Shown here: positions 37,375 to 46,812 of the stretch, in pieces
Numbering within the stretch: the stretch's first letter is position 1
How the letters are laid out: each line of letters begins with the position of its first letter
Position numbers and translations under genes: made by a program
The notes under the pieces: model-generated
The model's input: the letters and a program-made list of their open reading frames with translations, nothing else
What the model was told of the DNA's origin: nothing
Databases searched by the model: none
Source of the DNA: Pseudaestuariivita atlantica
GTDB lineage: Bacteria; Pseudomonadota; Alphaproteobacteria; Rhodobacterales; Rhodobacteraceae
Reading direction: 5' to 3'
Assembly (NCBI RefSeq): GCF_001205715.1
Contig: NZ_AQQZ01000002.1
Coordinates: 119,501 to 183,500 of the forward strand
DNA: 64,000 nt

Positions 37375-39210
37375 TCAAGCTGCCCGAGACGCTTGCGGGT
37401 TTTTGACCTTTTCGGCGATGGCCTGCAGGTCCGGTTCGTCAAGGGTTTCCCGCTCAAGCAGGTCTTTCGCGGCTTCCTCAAGCAGTTTGCGATTCTGTTT
37501 CAGAAGCGAGACGGTCCGGTCGAACACCTTGTCGACTTCCGCCTTGACCGCCGCGTCCATGCGTTCGGCGGTCGCCTCGCTGTAGCGGCGGTTCAGCCAC
37601 GAGGACTGGTCGCCGGTTCCAAGGAAGCCCGGACGGTCCGTGTCATAGCTGACATGCCCAAGTTCGGGGTCCATGCCGTACCGGGCCACCATCGCACGGG
37701 CGATATCGGTTGCCTTGACGAGGTCGTCGGCGGCGCCGGTCGACAGGTGGTTGTAGATGACCTTCTCGGCCGCGCGACCGCCCAGCAGGACCGCGATCTT
37801 GTTTTCCAGTTCGTCGCTGGTCATCAGGAACCGGTCCTCGGTCGGGCGCTGGATGGTATAGCCAAGCGCACCGATGCCGCGCGGGATGATCGAAACCTTG
37901 TGGACGGGGTCCACGCCCGGCAGCGCCATCGCGACCAGCGCGTGCCCCATCTCGTGATGCGCGACGATCTCGCGCTCGCGGGCGTTCAGCACGCGGTTCT
38001 TCTTTTCAAGCCCCGCGACGATCCGTTCCACGGCGTTGTTGAAGTCGTCCATGCTTACAGCGTTTGCGCGGCGGCGGGTTGCAAGCAGGGCGGCCTCGTT
38101 CACGAGGTTCGCAAGATCCGCGCCCGAGAAACCGGGGGTGAGGGCGGCGACCTTTTCGGCGTCCACGTTGGGGGCGAGCGTCACCTTCTTCATGTGCACG
38201 TTCAGGATCGCGACGCGGCCCTTCTTGTCGGGACGGTCGACCAGAACCTGCCGGTCGAAGCGACCGGCGCGCAGCAGGGCCGGGTCGAGGATCTCGGGCC
38301 GGTTGGTGGCGGCCAGCAGAACGATCCCGACCGACGGGTCAAAGCCGTCCAGTTCGGTCAGAAGCTGGTTCAGCGTCTGTTCGCGTTCGTCGTTGCCGCC
38401 GGCCATGTTGCCCGCGCCGCGGGCGCGGCCAAGCGCGTCCAGTTCGTCGATGAAGATGATGGCGGGGGCGCTTTTCCGGGCCTGTTCGAACAGGTCGCGC
38501 ACGCGTGCCGCGCCGACGCCCACGAACATCTCGACGAATTCCGATCCCGAGATGGACAGGAAGGTCACACCCGCCTGGCCGGCCACCGCGCGCGCCAGAA
38601 GGGTCTTGCCGGTGCCCGGAGGGCCAACAAGCAGAATGCCCTTGGGCATGCGCGCGCCCAGCTTGGAATATTCGGCCGGATCGCGAAGGAATTCGACGAC
38701 TTCCTCAAGTTCCTGCTTGGCCTCGTCAACGCCGGCAACGTCATCGAACGTCACGCCGGTTTCCTTTTCCATGTAGACCTTCGCACGGCTCTTGCCGATC
38801 TGCATGAAGCCGCCGAATCCCTGCTTGTCGGCGATCTTGCGGAAGAAGAACGACCAGAGCGCGAAGAAGACCAGCGCCGGGACGACCCACGAAAGCACGG
38901 CACCAAGCCACGTGTTTTCCGGCACGCCGGTAATGTCGACGTCAGCCTGGTCGATGCGATCCAGAAGCGCGGGATCCACGATGTTGGTGACGAACCGGCT
39001 GTGGCCATCGACGGGCGAGGTAAAGACGCCGGTGATCCGGTCCTTGCCGACGGCGACCGACTGGATCCTGTTCTCTTCGAGGTAGGATTCGAACTGGCTG
39101 TAGCTGATCGGACTGATATCGCGGGTGCCCGCGACGATGTCCTGAATCAGGATCACTGCCATGAACGCGAGGATCCAGTACCAGATGTTGATTTCGGTCT
39201 TTCTTTCCAT
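37375..39210 (-). CDS. ftsH: FtsH-type AAA+ zinc metalloprotease (paralogue)
   Basis: 611 residues. N-terminal membrane spans near 9-26 and 100-121 flank a periplasmic domain. The AAA module has Walker [14 protein letters not shown], Walker [16 protein letters not shown] and an SRH ([20 protein letters not shown]). The protease zinc motif is HEMGH (usually HEAGH), with the third ligand region (SYDTDRPGF vicinity) downstream. Inner-membrane protease degrading misfolded and regulatory proteins. Its pairing with a clpG-like gene and MarR suggests a second, stress-dedicated FtsH. 65 bases upstream of clpG; marR ends 26 bases before its start. Confidence 0.92.
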   Translation of the reverse strand: MERKTEINIWYWILAFMAVILIQDIVAGTRDISPISYSQFESYLEENRIQSVAVGKDRITGVFTSPVDGHSRFVTNIVDPALLDRIDQADVDITGVPENTWLGAVLSWVVPALVFFALWSFFFRKIADKQGFGGFMQIGKSRAKVYMEKETGVTFDDVAGVDEAKQELEEVVEFLRDPAEYSKLGARMPKGILLVGPPGTGKTLLARAVAGQAGVTFLSISGSEFVEMFVGVGAARVRDLFEQARKSAPAIIFIDELDALGRARGAGNMAGGNDEREQTLNQLLTELDGFDPSVGIVLLAATNRPEILDPALLRAGRFDRQVLVDRPDKKGRVAILNVHMKKVTLAPNVDAEKVAALTPGFSGADLANLVNEAALLATRRRANAVSMDDFNNAVERIVAGLEKKNRVLNAREREIVAHHEMGHALVAMALPGVDPVHKVSIIPRGIGALGYTIQRPTEDRFLMTSDELENKIAVLLGGRAAEKVIYNHLSTGAADDLVKATDIARAMVARYGMDPELGHVSYDTDRPGFLGTGDQSSWLNRRYSEATAERMDAAVKAEVDKVFDRTVSLLKQNRKLLEEAAKDLLERETLDEPDLQAIAEKVKNPQASRAA

Positions 39211-39236
39211 GGTGTCCCTCTTCGTCCGCTTGAATG

Positions 39237-39683
39237 TCAGGCCACTTGCGAGCGGTCTTCCGTGAGGCGGCATTTGATCGTCTGAAGCGATTGCCGCAGG
39301 CGTTGTCTTTCATGTTGGCCGAGATCCTGAAGGACATCTTCTCTCAGGAACTCGCCGATCGGTTCGATGCGTTCGAGCAAGTCTCGCGCCTGGTCTGTGA
39401 TCGACAGCAAATTGGCGCGTCGGTCGTCCGGGTGGTCATGCCTTCGCACCAGCCCCCGTTCTTCGAGCCGATCGATCAACTTCCCCGTCGCAGCCGTTCC
39501 GAGCTCAAGCCTCGCGGCAAGCTCCGACTGCGTCAGCATTTCGTTCTGGTCCACTATCGATATGGCCAGCCAAGTGACCCGCGTCAGGTCGTAAGGCCTG
39601 AGCGCTTCATCGATGCGCAGGCGCAATTGGTGCGCCACATCGTGGATCAGAGACCTGATGAGGTCATCCTTCATTCGAACCAT
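39237..39683 (-). CDS. MarR-family transcriptional regulator (paralogue 2), stress operon
   Basis: 148 residues, winged helix with [21 protein letters not shown] and wing [14 protein letters not shown]. Strongly similar to the MarR at 28255-28680. First gene of the marR-ftsH-clpG-hdeD direction, 26 bases before ftsH. The ATG at 39683 is favoured (GGTGG seven bases upstream); 39674 is also possible. A palindrome at the predicted transcription start suggests autorepression of the whole operon. Confidence 0.88.
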   Translation of the reverse strand: MVRMKDDLIRSLIHDVAHQLRLRIDEALRPYDLTRVTWLAISIVDQNEMLTQSELAARLELGTAATGKLIDRLEERGLVRRHDHPDDRRANLLSITDQARDLLERIEPIGEFLREDVLQDLGQHERQRLRQSLQTIKCRLTEDRSQVA

Positions 39684-39725
39684 GCGCCACCATGTATTAT
39701 TGATACAGATAAGATGCATACACAT

Positions 39726-39768
39726 CATATATGTAAGTTAAATATGGTTAGCGATAATTCGCATCAAG
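39726..39768 (-). promoter_or_regulatory. Candidate RpoH-type promoter with palindromic operator
   Basis: On the minus strand, CTTGATG (39768-39762) and ACCATAT (39748-39742) are separated by 13 bases, close to the sigma-32 pattern CTTGAAA-N11-16-CCCATNT. The alphaproteobacterial form CTTG-N17/18-CyTATnT also fits with one mismatch. CATATATG (39733-39726) lies at the expected start of transcription, about 45 bases before the marR ATG. Fits a heat-inducible, MarR-repressed operon. Confidence 0.5.
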
Positions 39769-39860
39769 AGAGGCGATGAAGTTTTTTATTTATAGCAAAA
39801 ACAATATTTTAGCCAAAAATCCGTTCGTGCCTCGACACATGCCCCCGCCGAATCTGCTCA

Positions 39861-39876
39861 CGTGTGGCTTCACACG
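39861..39876 (-). terminator. Small hairpin after the tartrate/malate dehydrogenase gene
   Basis: CGTGTG (39861-39866) and CACACG (39871-39876) with a four-base loop, about 38 bases past the dehydrogenase stop on the minus strand. No T-run. Weak terminator candidate between the catabolic operon and the marR promoter. Confidence 0.3.
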
Positions 39877-39913
39877 CGCTGGTTGACTCGTTTTGGCATC
39901 ATGGAAGCAGGGC

Positions 39914-40993
39914 TTACGACAGGTCCAGAACCGCGTCGGCAATCGCCGCCCCGCATTGCGTCGTGTCGGCCGGCCCGCCCAGGTCGGGAGTGCGCAAAGC
40001 CTCTTCGGACAGGACCCGTTCGATGGCCGTCACGATCCCCTGACCGGCATCCTTCGCGCCCAGATGATCGAGCATCATCGCGGCGGCCCAGATCTGGCCG
40101 ACGGGATTGGCAGTGCCCTTGCCCGCGATGTCGGGGGCGGAGCCGTGAACGGGTTCGAACAGCGAGGGGAACTTGCCTTCGGGGTTGATGTTTCCGGACG
40201 GCGCGATGCCGATCGTGCCGGTACATGCCGGTCCGAGGTCCGACAGGATGTCACCGAAGAGGTTCGAGGCGACGACCACGTCGAACCAGTCGGGGTGCAG
40301 GACGAACTGCGCGGTCAGGATGTCGATATGATACTTGTCCACTTTCACGTCCGGATATTGCGATGCCATGTCGGCCACGCGTTCATCCCAGTAAGGCATC
40401 GTGATCGAGATCCCGTTGGACTTGGTCGCGGACGTCAGGTGCCCGCCGCGCTCCCGCGCGAGGTCAAAGGCGTATTTCAGGATACGGTCGACCCCGATGC
40501 GGCTCATCACCGTCTCCTGGATGACGACCTCCCGGTCGGTGTTCGGGAACATGCGCCCACCGATCGAGGAATATTCGCCCTCGGTGTTTTCGCGCACGAT
40601 CATCATGTCGATGTCACCCGGTGCGCGACCTGCCAGCGGCAGCGGCACGCCGGGCATCGCCCGCGCGGGGCGCAGGCTGACATATTGATCGAATTCCCGG
40701 CGAAACTGGATCAGCGACCCCCAGAGCGAGACATGGTCCGGCACCAGTTCCGGCCAGCCGACCGCGCCGAAGAAAAGCGCGTCGCTCCCCGCCAGCCGGT
40801 CCTTCCAATCGGCGGGCATCATCTCGCCGTGCTTGACGTAATAGTCGCAGGACGCGAACTCGTGTTCGGTGAAGTCGAACCCGAGGTCGAACCGCTTCTG
40901 CGCGGCCTGCAGAACCCGCAATCCTTCGGGAACGGTTTCCTTCCCGATGCCGTCTCCGGGGATCACCGCGATGTTCCAGCTGTTTCGTGCCAT
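39914..40993 (-). CDS. Tartrate/D-malate dehydrogenase family protein
   Basis: 359 residues of the beta-decarboxylating dehydrogenase family: IAVIPGDGIGKE at the start, IVRENTEGEYSSIGG, the YDxxxVAxN-like segment (DVVVASNLFGDILSDLGP) and GSAPDIAGKGTANP. Oxidatively decarboxylates a 2-hydroxy acid such as D-malate or tartrate with NAD. The ENTEGEYS motif points to the tartrate/D-malate group rather than isopropylmalate (LeuB). Last gene of the RpiR-GS-davA-davB-fmdA direction, 140 bases after the formamidase-like gene, so it may have its own signals; GGAGGGGAAC precedes its ATG. Confidence 0.88.
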   Translation of the reverse strand: MARNSWNIAVIPGDGIGKETVPEGLRVLQAAQKRFDLGFDFTEHEFASCDYYVKHGEMMPADWKDRLAGSDALFFGAVGWPELVPDHVSLWGSLIQFRREFDQYVSLRPARAMPGVPLPLAGRAPGDIDMMIVRENTEGEYSSIGGRMFPNTDREVVIQETVMSRIGVDRILKYAFDLARERGGHLTSATKSNGISITMPYWDERVADMASQYPDVKVDKYHIDILTAQFVLHPDWFDVVVASNLFGDILSDLGPACTGTIGIAPSGNINPEGKFPSLFEPVHGSAPDIAGKGTANPVGQIWAAAMMLDHLGAKDAGQGIVTAIERVLSEEALRTPDLGGPADTTQCGAAIADAVLDLS

Positions 40994-41133
40994 TCGGTGT
41001 TCCCCTCCAGAAATGCGCGGTACACGCGACGTGATGTCCCGTGCTTACCAGAAAGATGGACGGTTTCACCTCAATTCAGGGTCCGTCGTGCGGGTGACAA
41101 AAATTGTCCGCCGGATCGAGACGCACGACCCGA

Positions 41134-42072
41134 TCACCCCAGGACCGACTTCGGGAAATAGAAGCTGACGACCCAGTTGGGCATGTCCACGATTTCCGAA
41201 ATCCGCAGATCGCCTGACACGCTGCACAGCATGTAGGCGTCGACAGGGGACACCTTCGCGGTGGCGCAGATCCAGTCGATCATCTGGCGCACCGCGTCAC
41301 GTGCCGATTGCATCAGGTCCGGGCCGATGCCGGTGGTCACGCGATAGCCGTGGCCGTCGATGTGGTTGGTGACCGGCCCACCGGTTTCCAGTCGCGGAAA
41401 CGCGAAATTCGCGTTCTTGACCAGGTCGACCGTGATCTCGACCGTCATGGGGCTTTCGATGGCGGTGCCGCAGATCTCGCCATCGCCCTGTGCGGCATGC
41501 GTGTCCCCCAGCGACAGCAGCCCGCCCGCGACCTCGACCGGCAGGTAAAGCGTCGATCCACGGCAATTGTCGCGGATGTCGAGGTTGCCTCCCACCCGGC
41601 GCGGCGGCACCACGCTGTGCAGTCCTTTCTCGGCGAGGGCGAGGCCAATCGTGCCCACGAAGGGTTTCAGCGCGACCTGACCCATGGGCGAGAAAAGGGC
41701 GGGTTTCGAAAGCCCCGTGTCGTAGGTCCAGACGTGCAGGGCGGCGTCGGGGAAGTCGTCCGCCAGAAGCCCGAAACCGGGGATGTTGGCCGTCCACCCC
41801 CAGCCCGAGGCATGGAACGCGTCGAAGGTGATGGCCACGGCATCCCCCGGCTCTGCCCCGTCGACGTGGATTGGCCCGGTGACCGGGTTCACCTTGTCGA
41901 AATCAAGCGCAGTCAGGTCTTCCAGCGTCGCGTTGGCGTGCAACTGCCCTCCCGACGCGTCTATCGTTTCGACGGCGATGGTCTGGCCGGGCGCGACGCT
42001 CAGCACCGGCTCGATCGTGTTGTCCCAGCCAAGGTGGTGGTGATGCTTGTGGATCGTGTGATTGCAGGTCAT
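41134..42072 (-). CDS. Acetamidase/formamidase (FmdA_AmdA) family protein
   Basis: 312 residues matching FmdA/AmdA: HLGWDNTIEPVLSVAPGQTI, GPIHVDGAEPGDAVAI, GDTHAAQGDGEICGTAIE and YMLCSVSGDLRISEIVD. Enzymes of this family hydrolyse short amides to acid and ammonia, using a Zn site formed by His/Asp. The N-terminal TIHKHHHHLGW is His-rich. In an operon with an amide-forming monooxygenase and a nitrilase-type amidase, it probably provides a second amidase step. GGAGG precedes the ATG at 42072. Confidence 0.9.
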   Translation of the reverse strand: MTCNHTIHKHHHHLGWDNTIEPVLSVAPGQTIAVETIDASGGQLHANATLEDLTALDFDKVNPVTGPIHVDGAEPGDAVAITFDAFHASGWGWTANIPGFGLLADDFPDAALHVWTYDTGLSKPALFSPMGQVALKPFVGTIGLALAEKGLHSVVPPRRVGGNLDIRDNCRGSTLYLPVEVAGGLLSLGDTHAAQGDGEICGTAIESPMTVEITVDLVKNANFAFPRLETGGPVTNHIDGHGYRVTTGIGPDLMQSARDAVRQMIDWICATAKVSPVDAYMLCSVSGDLRISEIVDMPNWVVSFYFPKSVLG

Positions 42073-42094
42073 CGGGAGCCTCCGTTGCTTGATC

Positions 42095-43744
42095 CTAACC
42101 TGTAAGACGGATCGGCCCGTGCAGGGCGTAGGTGTCGGCGGGGGACGGGTTGCCGGGGACCGAGCCGCCGCCGAAATGCGCAACGATACCTGCCACTGCG
42201 TTCAGGGAGGTCTGGACCGCGCCCTCGACCCATGCCGGCGTCCAGCTGATCCCGTCGCCCGCGAGAAAGATACCACGTTCGACCGGCGGCATGTCGCCCT
42301 GCATGAAATGGCCGAACATGCGGTGGGTGTACCGGTAGTGCCCCGGCAACGCGCCCTTGAAGGCACCAAGAAAGTTGCTGTCCGCTTCCCAGCTGACCGT
42401 GATCGGGTCGCCGACGATATGGCCGCGGATATCGACGTTCGGATAAATCTTTGCCAGTGCCGACAGCGCGAGGTCGACGCGCTGTTCCACCGGCAGCGGC
42501 AGCACCTTCAGGGCATCGGTCATCCACGCATAGCTGAGGCATATGACCGAGGGTTTGTCGGGCCCGTTGTCGAACAGGTAGGTGCCGCGCGTCATCCGGT
42601 CCGTCAGGGTCATCGACATCGTGTCGCGCCCGGTCGCTGGGTCCTTGTCCTTCCAGAACGGACGGTCGACCATCACGAAGGTCTTGGCCGATTGCATATA
42701 CCGCGTGCGGTCAAGCGCCATCCAAACCTCTTGCGAAAAGAGCCTCTCCTCGGTGTCGATCGCCGTTGTCAGAAGATGCGTCTGGCAGGTGACAAGCACG
42801 GCGTCGAACGTGTCGCGCCGCCCCCACGTGTCGGTGATCTCGAACGCGTCGTCGCCCGACCGTTGGATGCGCTTGGCACCCGCGCGGGTCGCGCCGTCGT
42901 TGAGGCTGCTCAGCGTCGTGCCGGCGGGCCAGTGCACCAGCCGGTCGGGCGCGCGGCTCCACAATCCGCGCGGCACCTGTTCCACCCCGCCCGTGATGTA
43001 GCGCTGGTTGTCATCGCAGTCGGTGAGGTTGACGCGCAGGATTTCCAGCATCGAGTTGGGGAAGTCGCTGTCCCAGCCGCCGGTGCCGAACCCGACCTGC
43101 CCGAACACCTCGCGGTGATGGAACGACAGCTTGCGGAACGCCTCGGACGAGACCACGAAATCATAGAACGTGCGTTCGTCCCAGGTAGAGACCAGCGGAT
43201 TCCAGATCTCCTTGATCGCCGGAATGTCACGGTCGCGGATCGCCTGTTTCAGCGCCGCGAAATTCGCGCCCTGCTCCAGTGCCGCGTCATAGGCCTGCGC
43301 GACCTCTTGGAAGAGGGCAGGGAGGTCATGCAGCGTCTCGGCGTAATAGGTCTCTCCCAACAGGTCGATCACCGTCGACCCGGCAGCGGGGGTCAGGGGG
43401 TTCGGGAAGGGTTTGCTTTCAAGGCCCAGTAGGTCGACGTAATGGTAAAATCCGGTTCCCGAAACCGGGAACCGCATGCCGCCCAGTTCCGCGATCACGC
43501 CGTCGGCGCCTTCGAAGGGTTGCGAGCGCAACCGCCCGCCGAACCGACCGGATTCGAACAGGACCGGGTGCAGGCCCAGCTTCATCAACTCGTAGCCCGC
43601 GATCACGCCCGCCGCGCCGGCCCCGATGATCGCGACCTTGCGACCGTGCGCCGTGTCGGGCACCGAACCCAGCCCGCCAGGGCTTTTGATCCAGTCGTCA
43701 TAGGCAAAAGGAAAGTCGGGTCCGAAGACCGTGACCGGGTTCAT
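42095..43744 (-). CDS. davB: L-lysine 2-monooxygenase (DavB-like) flavin amine oxidase
   Basis: 549 residues. The N-terminal ITVFGPDFPFAYDDW-like motif (VTVFGPDFPFAYDDWIKSP) precedes a Rossmann FAD motif GAGAAGVIAGYELMKLG (about 42-58), ESGRFGGRL, ELGGMRFPVS and a C-terminal FAD motif GIFLAGDGISWTPAWVEGA. Extended similarity to Pseudomonas DavB (lysine 2-monooxygenase) is obvious by eye (for example GTGGWDSDFPNSMLEI and FVMVDRPFWKDKDP). It oxidatively decarboxylates a basic amino acid to the amide (lysine to 5-aminovaleramide). ATGA-coupled to the DavA-like amidase. Other amino acids (arginine, ornithine, aromatic) cannot be excluded. Confidence 0.88.
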   Translation of the reverse strand: MNPVTVFGPDFPFAYDDWIKSPGGLGSVPDTAHGRKVAIIGAGAAGVIAGYELMKLGLHPVLFESGRFGGRLRSQPFEGADGVIAELGGMRFPVSGTGFYHYVDLLGLESKPFPNPLTPAAGSTVIDLLGETYYAETLHDLPALFQEVAQAYDAALEQGANFAALKQAIRDRDIPAIKEIWNPLVSTWDERTFYDFVVSSEAFRKLSFHHREVFGQVGFGTGGWDSDFPNSMLEILRVNLTDCDDNQRYITGGVEQVPRGLWSRAPDRLVHWPAGTTLSSLNDGATRAGAKRIQRSGDDAFEITDTWGRRDTFDAVLVTCQTHLLTTAIDTEERLFSQEVWMALDRTRYMQSAKTFVMVDRPFWKDKDPATGRDTMSMTLTDRMTRGTYLFDNGPDKPSVICLSYAWMTDALKVLPLPVEQRVDLALSALAKIYPNVDIRGHIVGDPITVSWEADSNFLGAFKGALPGHYRYTHRMFGHFMQGDMPPVERGIFLAGDGISWTPAWVEGAVQTSLNAVAGIVAHFGGGSVPGNPSPADTYALHGPIRLTG

Positions 43745-44526
43745 TCAGGACCTCCGTAAAGATCGGGGCGACGGTCTTTCAGGTGGGTCTGCGTTGCGCG
43801 GGTGGCGCGCAGGGTTTCGCGGTCGAGCATGGCATAAAGGAGTTCTTCGCCTTGGCCACCGCGCACGAGGTCAGCCCCGTCGGGACCGGTCACGCAGGAC
43901 AGGCCGTTATAGGCGAATTCGCCTTCGGCCCCGACATAGTTGCAGTAGGCGACGAAGATCGCGTTTTCCTCGGCCCGTGCGGGGACAAGCCGGGTGGCGA
44001 CGCCGTCGAACGGGGCCATATTTGCGGTGGGGCACAGGATGCAGTCCGCACCGCGAAGTGTCAGCGCGCGGGCCAGTTCGGGAAACTCGATGTCGTAACA
44101 GATGGCCAGCGCGACCTTCCAACCAGCAAGGTCGAAAACCGGCGACAGCGTGTCCCCCGCCGTGAACTGCGCCCGGTCCACGTCTCCGAACAGGTGGGTT
44201 TTATTGTATCGCCCGACCTCCTGCCCGGTCCTGTCGATCGCGATGCAGGCGTTCAGGGGATGCGGGCTACCCGGCAGGGCAAGCCCGGCCACCAGCGCGA
44301 TCCCGTGCCTGCGGGCTATCGCGGCAAGGTGCTCCTGCACGCGCACCGCCTGATCCGCATGTGTCATGACCTGGCTTGCGCCGATATTGTACCCGCCCAC
44401 GAACATCTCGGGCGTGACAAGCACCTCGACCCCTGCGTCGGCAGCGGTCCGGGCGGCGGTGGTCACGGCGTCCAGCGCCGGATCGATCCCGTACCGGGGA
44501 TGCGTCTGCCAGAGCGCCAGTTTCAT
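43741..44526 (-). CDS. davA: Nitrilase-superfamily amidase, DavA-like (5-aminovaleramidase)
   Basis: 261 residues with the nitrilase catalytic triad: Glu40 (VTPEMFVGGYNIG), Lys109 (RYNKTHLFGD) and Cys143 (AICYDIEFPE). The sequence style is that of DavA (5-aminopentanamidase), and it is coupled by ATGA to the DavB-like monooxygenase, as expected for sequential lysine to 5-aminovaleramide to 5-aminovalerate conversion. DavT/DavD steps (to glutarate) are not encoded in the window. Nine bases after the glutamine synthetase-like gene. Confidence 0.87.
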   Translation of the reverse strand: MKLALWQTHPRYGIDPALDAVTTAARTAADAGVEVLVTPEMFVGGYNIGASQVMTHADQAVRVQEHLAAIARRHGIALVAGLALPGSPHPLNACIAIDRTGQEVGRYNKTHLFGDVDRAQFTAGDTLSPVFDLAGWKVALAICYDIEFPELARALTLRGADCILCPTANMAPFDGVATRLVPARAEENAIFVAYCNYVGAEGEFAYNGLSCVTGPDGADLVRGGQGEELLYAMLDRETLRATRATQTHLKDRRPDLYGGPE

Positions 44527-44535
44527 GCGCCGCTC

Positions 44536-45843
44536 CTAGTAGGTTTCGGAATAGGCGGCGCAGCGGGAGGGCACATCCATGTCGGCGACATGCGCGATCT
44601 CGGACGCCTTGTGCGTGCGGTACACCTCGGCGAATTGCGCCGGGAACCAGCCGGTGACCGTCTCGTTGCCGGTGAAGGCATCAAGGGCCGCGTCAAGCGT
44701 TTCGGGCAACCGGGTAAAGCCTCTTGCGGCAAGGTCTTCGGGCGACAGCAGCGACAGGTCATCCTCGGTCGCGTCCGGCGCACGCAGCCCGTCCTCGATC
44801 CCCTGGCACCCGGCATGGACCACGGCGGCCAGCGCCAGATGCGGACAGGCGGCGGCGTCCGCCGCGCGGTACTCGATGTTGAATTGCTTCGCGATTGATG
44901 CCGGGTCCTTCGCCGTTACGGGGCAGACCCGAAGCGAAGCCTCGCGATCCCGGAAACCGAGGTTGTTGTAGGCCGCCGACCAGCGATGCGGCGTCAGCCG
45001 TTCGTAAGAGATCACCGAAGGGGCGGTCAGCGCGAGGATGTTCGGCATGTACCGCAACACGCCGGCCGCGAAGGCATCCGTCAGGGCGGACATGCCACAG
45101 GGCCCGTCCTTGTCATAGGTGAGCGGCGCGCCGTCATCGTCGCGGAAACTCAGGTGGATGTGCACGCCGTTGCCGACCGAGGCCGTGTCGAGGATCGGCG
45201 CGAAGGTCGCCTCTTCGCCCATGTGGCGCGCGGTCGAGCGGGTGACTTCGCGCAGGATCACGGCGGCATCGGCGGCGGTGATGCCCAGTTCCGGTGCGAT
45301 CACCACTTCGAACTGGTTCGGGCCGTATTCCTTCATGATGCTGTCAGGGGTCAGGCCCGCGTCCTTCAACGCGCTCATCAGCGTTCCAAGGAACGCGCGG
45401 CGGGGTTCGAACGCGTTCCGCCCGAAGCCTTCGTTGGGTAGCCCGGCGCCCTTGAGTTGAAACTCGTGCTCGAAGGCGGAAAACAGGTGCGCACCGCTCA
45501 GACTGTTCAGACGCTCCAAGGCCTGGCGCAGGATGTGACGGGTGCAGAAATCCCACGGGTCCCCGTCCAGCGTCACGATATCGCCCAGCATGAAATGCTC
45601 TGGCGCGTCGTCGTCGAATGCGAGCCTCACTTCGCACTCGGCATCCGGGATCAGCAGCAGGTCGCCAAGGGAGCCGAAGGGACTGTCCCCGATCCCGTCG
45701 AAACAGTTGATCTGCACGTTCGTCGGCACCCATCCCACGCCACGTTTCAGGCGTCGTTCAAGCTGATCGGCGGGAAAAGCCTTGCCGCGCACCTTGCCCG
45801 CGATGTCGCAGGTGGCGGCGAATATCAGGGGCATCGGGGTCAT
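44536..45843 (-). CDS. Glutamine synthetase-like ligase (GlnA-family, non-housekeeping)
   Basis: 435 residues. GS catalytic-domain features: FEHEFQ (metal-binding Glu), NQFEVVIAP, NGVHIHLSF, and RWSAAYNNLGFRDREASLRV and EYRAADAAACPHLALAA near the C-terminus. The N-terminal beta-Grasp part is shortened. Members of this clade are gamma-glutamyl ligases of amines or amino acids (PuuA-type), not nitrogen-assimilating GlnA. Here it may glutamylate an amine or amino acid as the first catabolic step, or recapture ammonia. ATGA overlap with rpiR. Confidence 0.85.
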   Translation of the reverse strand: MTPMPLIFAATCDIAGKVRGKAFPADQLERRLKRGVGWVPTNVQINCFDGIGDSPFGSLGDLLLIPDAECEVRLAFDDDAPEHFMLGDIVTLDGDPWDFCTRHILRQALERLNSLSGAHLFSAFEHEFQLKGAGLPNEGFGRNAFEPRRAFLGTLMSALKDAGLTPDSIMKEYGPNQFEVVIAPELGITAADAAVILREVTRSTARHMGEEATFAPILDTASVGNGVHIHLSFRDDDGAPLTYDKDGPCGMSALTDAFAAGVLRYMPNILALTAPSVISYERLTPHRWSAAYNNLGFRDREASLRVCPVTAKDPASIAKQFNIEYRAADAAACPHLALAAVVHAGCQGIEDGLRAPDATEDDLSLLSPEDLAARGFTRLPETLDAALDAFTGNETVTGWFPAQFAEVYRTHKASEIAHVADMDVPSRCAAYSETY

Positions 45844-46688
45844 GCGTCTGTGTCCTTGGTGGTGATGCGCATCGTGTCCCAGCTTTCGATCCGGGTGCGG
45901 GTGGTTTCCCAGTTGTCCTCGGCGATGCGGGTCACGATGGCCTCGGTCACGGCGAGGGCGGAGGAGTAGGTATCCCACAGCGTCCCCGACTCGATCGGCA
46001 CCGGCAGGACGTCGGTTGCGTGACGTGCGACGGGGGAAATCCACTTGTCGGTCATCACGATGACACGGGCATTGCGTTCATCGCGCGCCAGTTTCGCCAG
46101 TGACGCGAGCGAGGTCTGGTACCGGCGGAAGTCGACGACGAAAAAGACGTCTCCCGCCTTCATCTGCAACAGGTATTCCGGCCAGGTCTCCGGGTCGGAC
46201 GGCAGGTGGTAGACGCCGGGCCGGACCTGCCGCAGGTGGAACGACATATGCGCCGCGATCGTGTCGCTGATCCGTCCGCCGATCACGTAGACGTTGTGTT
46301 TCGGGTTGGCGAGAAGGCCACAGGCGCGGTTGAACTGTTCCTCGGTGATGGCGTCCCCGGCAATTGCCATCTGGGCGCTGGCCTTGGACAGGAAGTCCGA
46401 CAGGAAGTCGCCCTCGATATGGCGGCCGCGTTCGTGCACTTCCACCGGGCTCCGGTCACCGTCCTTCAGTTCCGCGATCAGGGAGCGCTGGAATTCCTGG
46501 TAACCCGCCAGCCCGATCTTGCCCATGAAGCGCGAGATGGACGGTGCCGACACCTCGGACCGTTCGGCGAGGTCCTGGATCGAGGAAAGGCCGGCATAGG
46601 GATAGTCCGAAAGGATGGCCGCCGCCAGTTTGCGTTCGCCGGCGGTGAAGGCATCGGATGCCTGTTCGATCTTTTGCCTGATCTGCAC
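45840..46688 (-). CDS. RpiR/MurR-family regulator (HTH plus SIS domain)
   Basis: 282 residues. Helix-turn-helix domain (about 1-77, SIQDLAERSEVSAPSISRFM) and a SIS domain (about 125-265) that binds phosphosugars or related ligands (VYVIGGRISDTIAAHMSFHL). Located at the head of the catabolic minus operon and divergent from the hydrolase-Liv operon, it is the expected local regulator of both. A palindrome lies in the divergent gap. Confidence 0.9.
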   Translation of the reverse strand: MQIRQKIEQASDAFTAGERKLAAAILSDYPYAGLSSIQDLAERSEVSAPSISRFMGKIGLAGYQEFQRSLIAELKDGDRSPVEVHERGRHIEGDFLSDFLSKASAQMAIAGDAITEEQFNRACGLLANPKHNVYVIGGRISDTIAAHMSFHLRQVRPGVYHLPSDPETWPEYLLQMKAGDVFFVVDFRRYQTSLASLAKLARDERNARVIVMTDKWISPVARHATDVLPVPIESGTLWDTYSSALAVTEAIVTRIAEDNWETTRTRIESWDTMRITTKDTDA

Positions 46689-46727
46689 GTCTGTTCCTTG
46701 GCTTTCCTGCTTGTTGCCTCAGCGTTT

Positions 46728-46745
46728 CTGAAAATTTTCTTTCAG
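46728..46745. promoter_or_regulatory. Candidate RpiR operator in the divergent gap
   Basis: CTGAAA-ATTTTC-TTTCAG, perfect six-base arms, 40 bases upstream of rpiR and just upstream of the plus-strand promoter. AT-rich compared with surroundings. TTGAAATT at 46751 may be a half-site. Confidence 0.45.
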
Positions 46746-46759
46746 TCAAATTGAAATTC

Positions 46760-46788
46760 TTGACTTTGGAATTTTTGGTTCGTCTACT
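46760..46788 (+). promoter_or_regulatory. Sigma-70-like promoter for the hydrolase-Liv operon
   Basis: TTGACT (46760-46765) and TCTACT (46783-46788) with a 17-base spacer, about 25 bases upstream of the GTG at 46813. Five of six and four of six consensus positions match. The palindrome at 46728 is positioned to control it. Confidence 0.5.
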
Positions 46789-46812
46789 CGTGCCCGAAAC
46801 CGGGGAGCAATC

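Noticed and set aside
37393-39285. Long plus-strand open frame opposite ftsH
   Set aside because: Antisense shadow of ftsH; composition (His/Asp/Arg-rich) is typical of reverse-complement GC-rich coding DNA.
42062-43432. Plus-strand open frame of 456 codons opposite davB
   Set aside because: Shadow of the DavB-like coding sequence, which has full-length family similarity.
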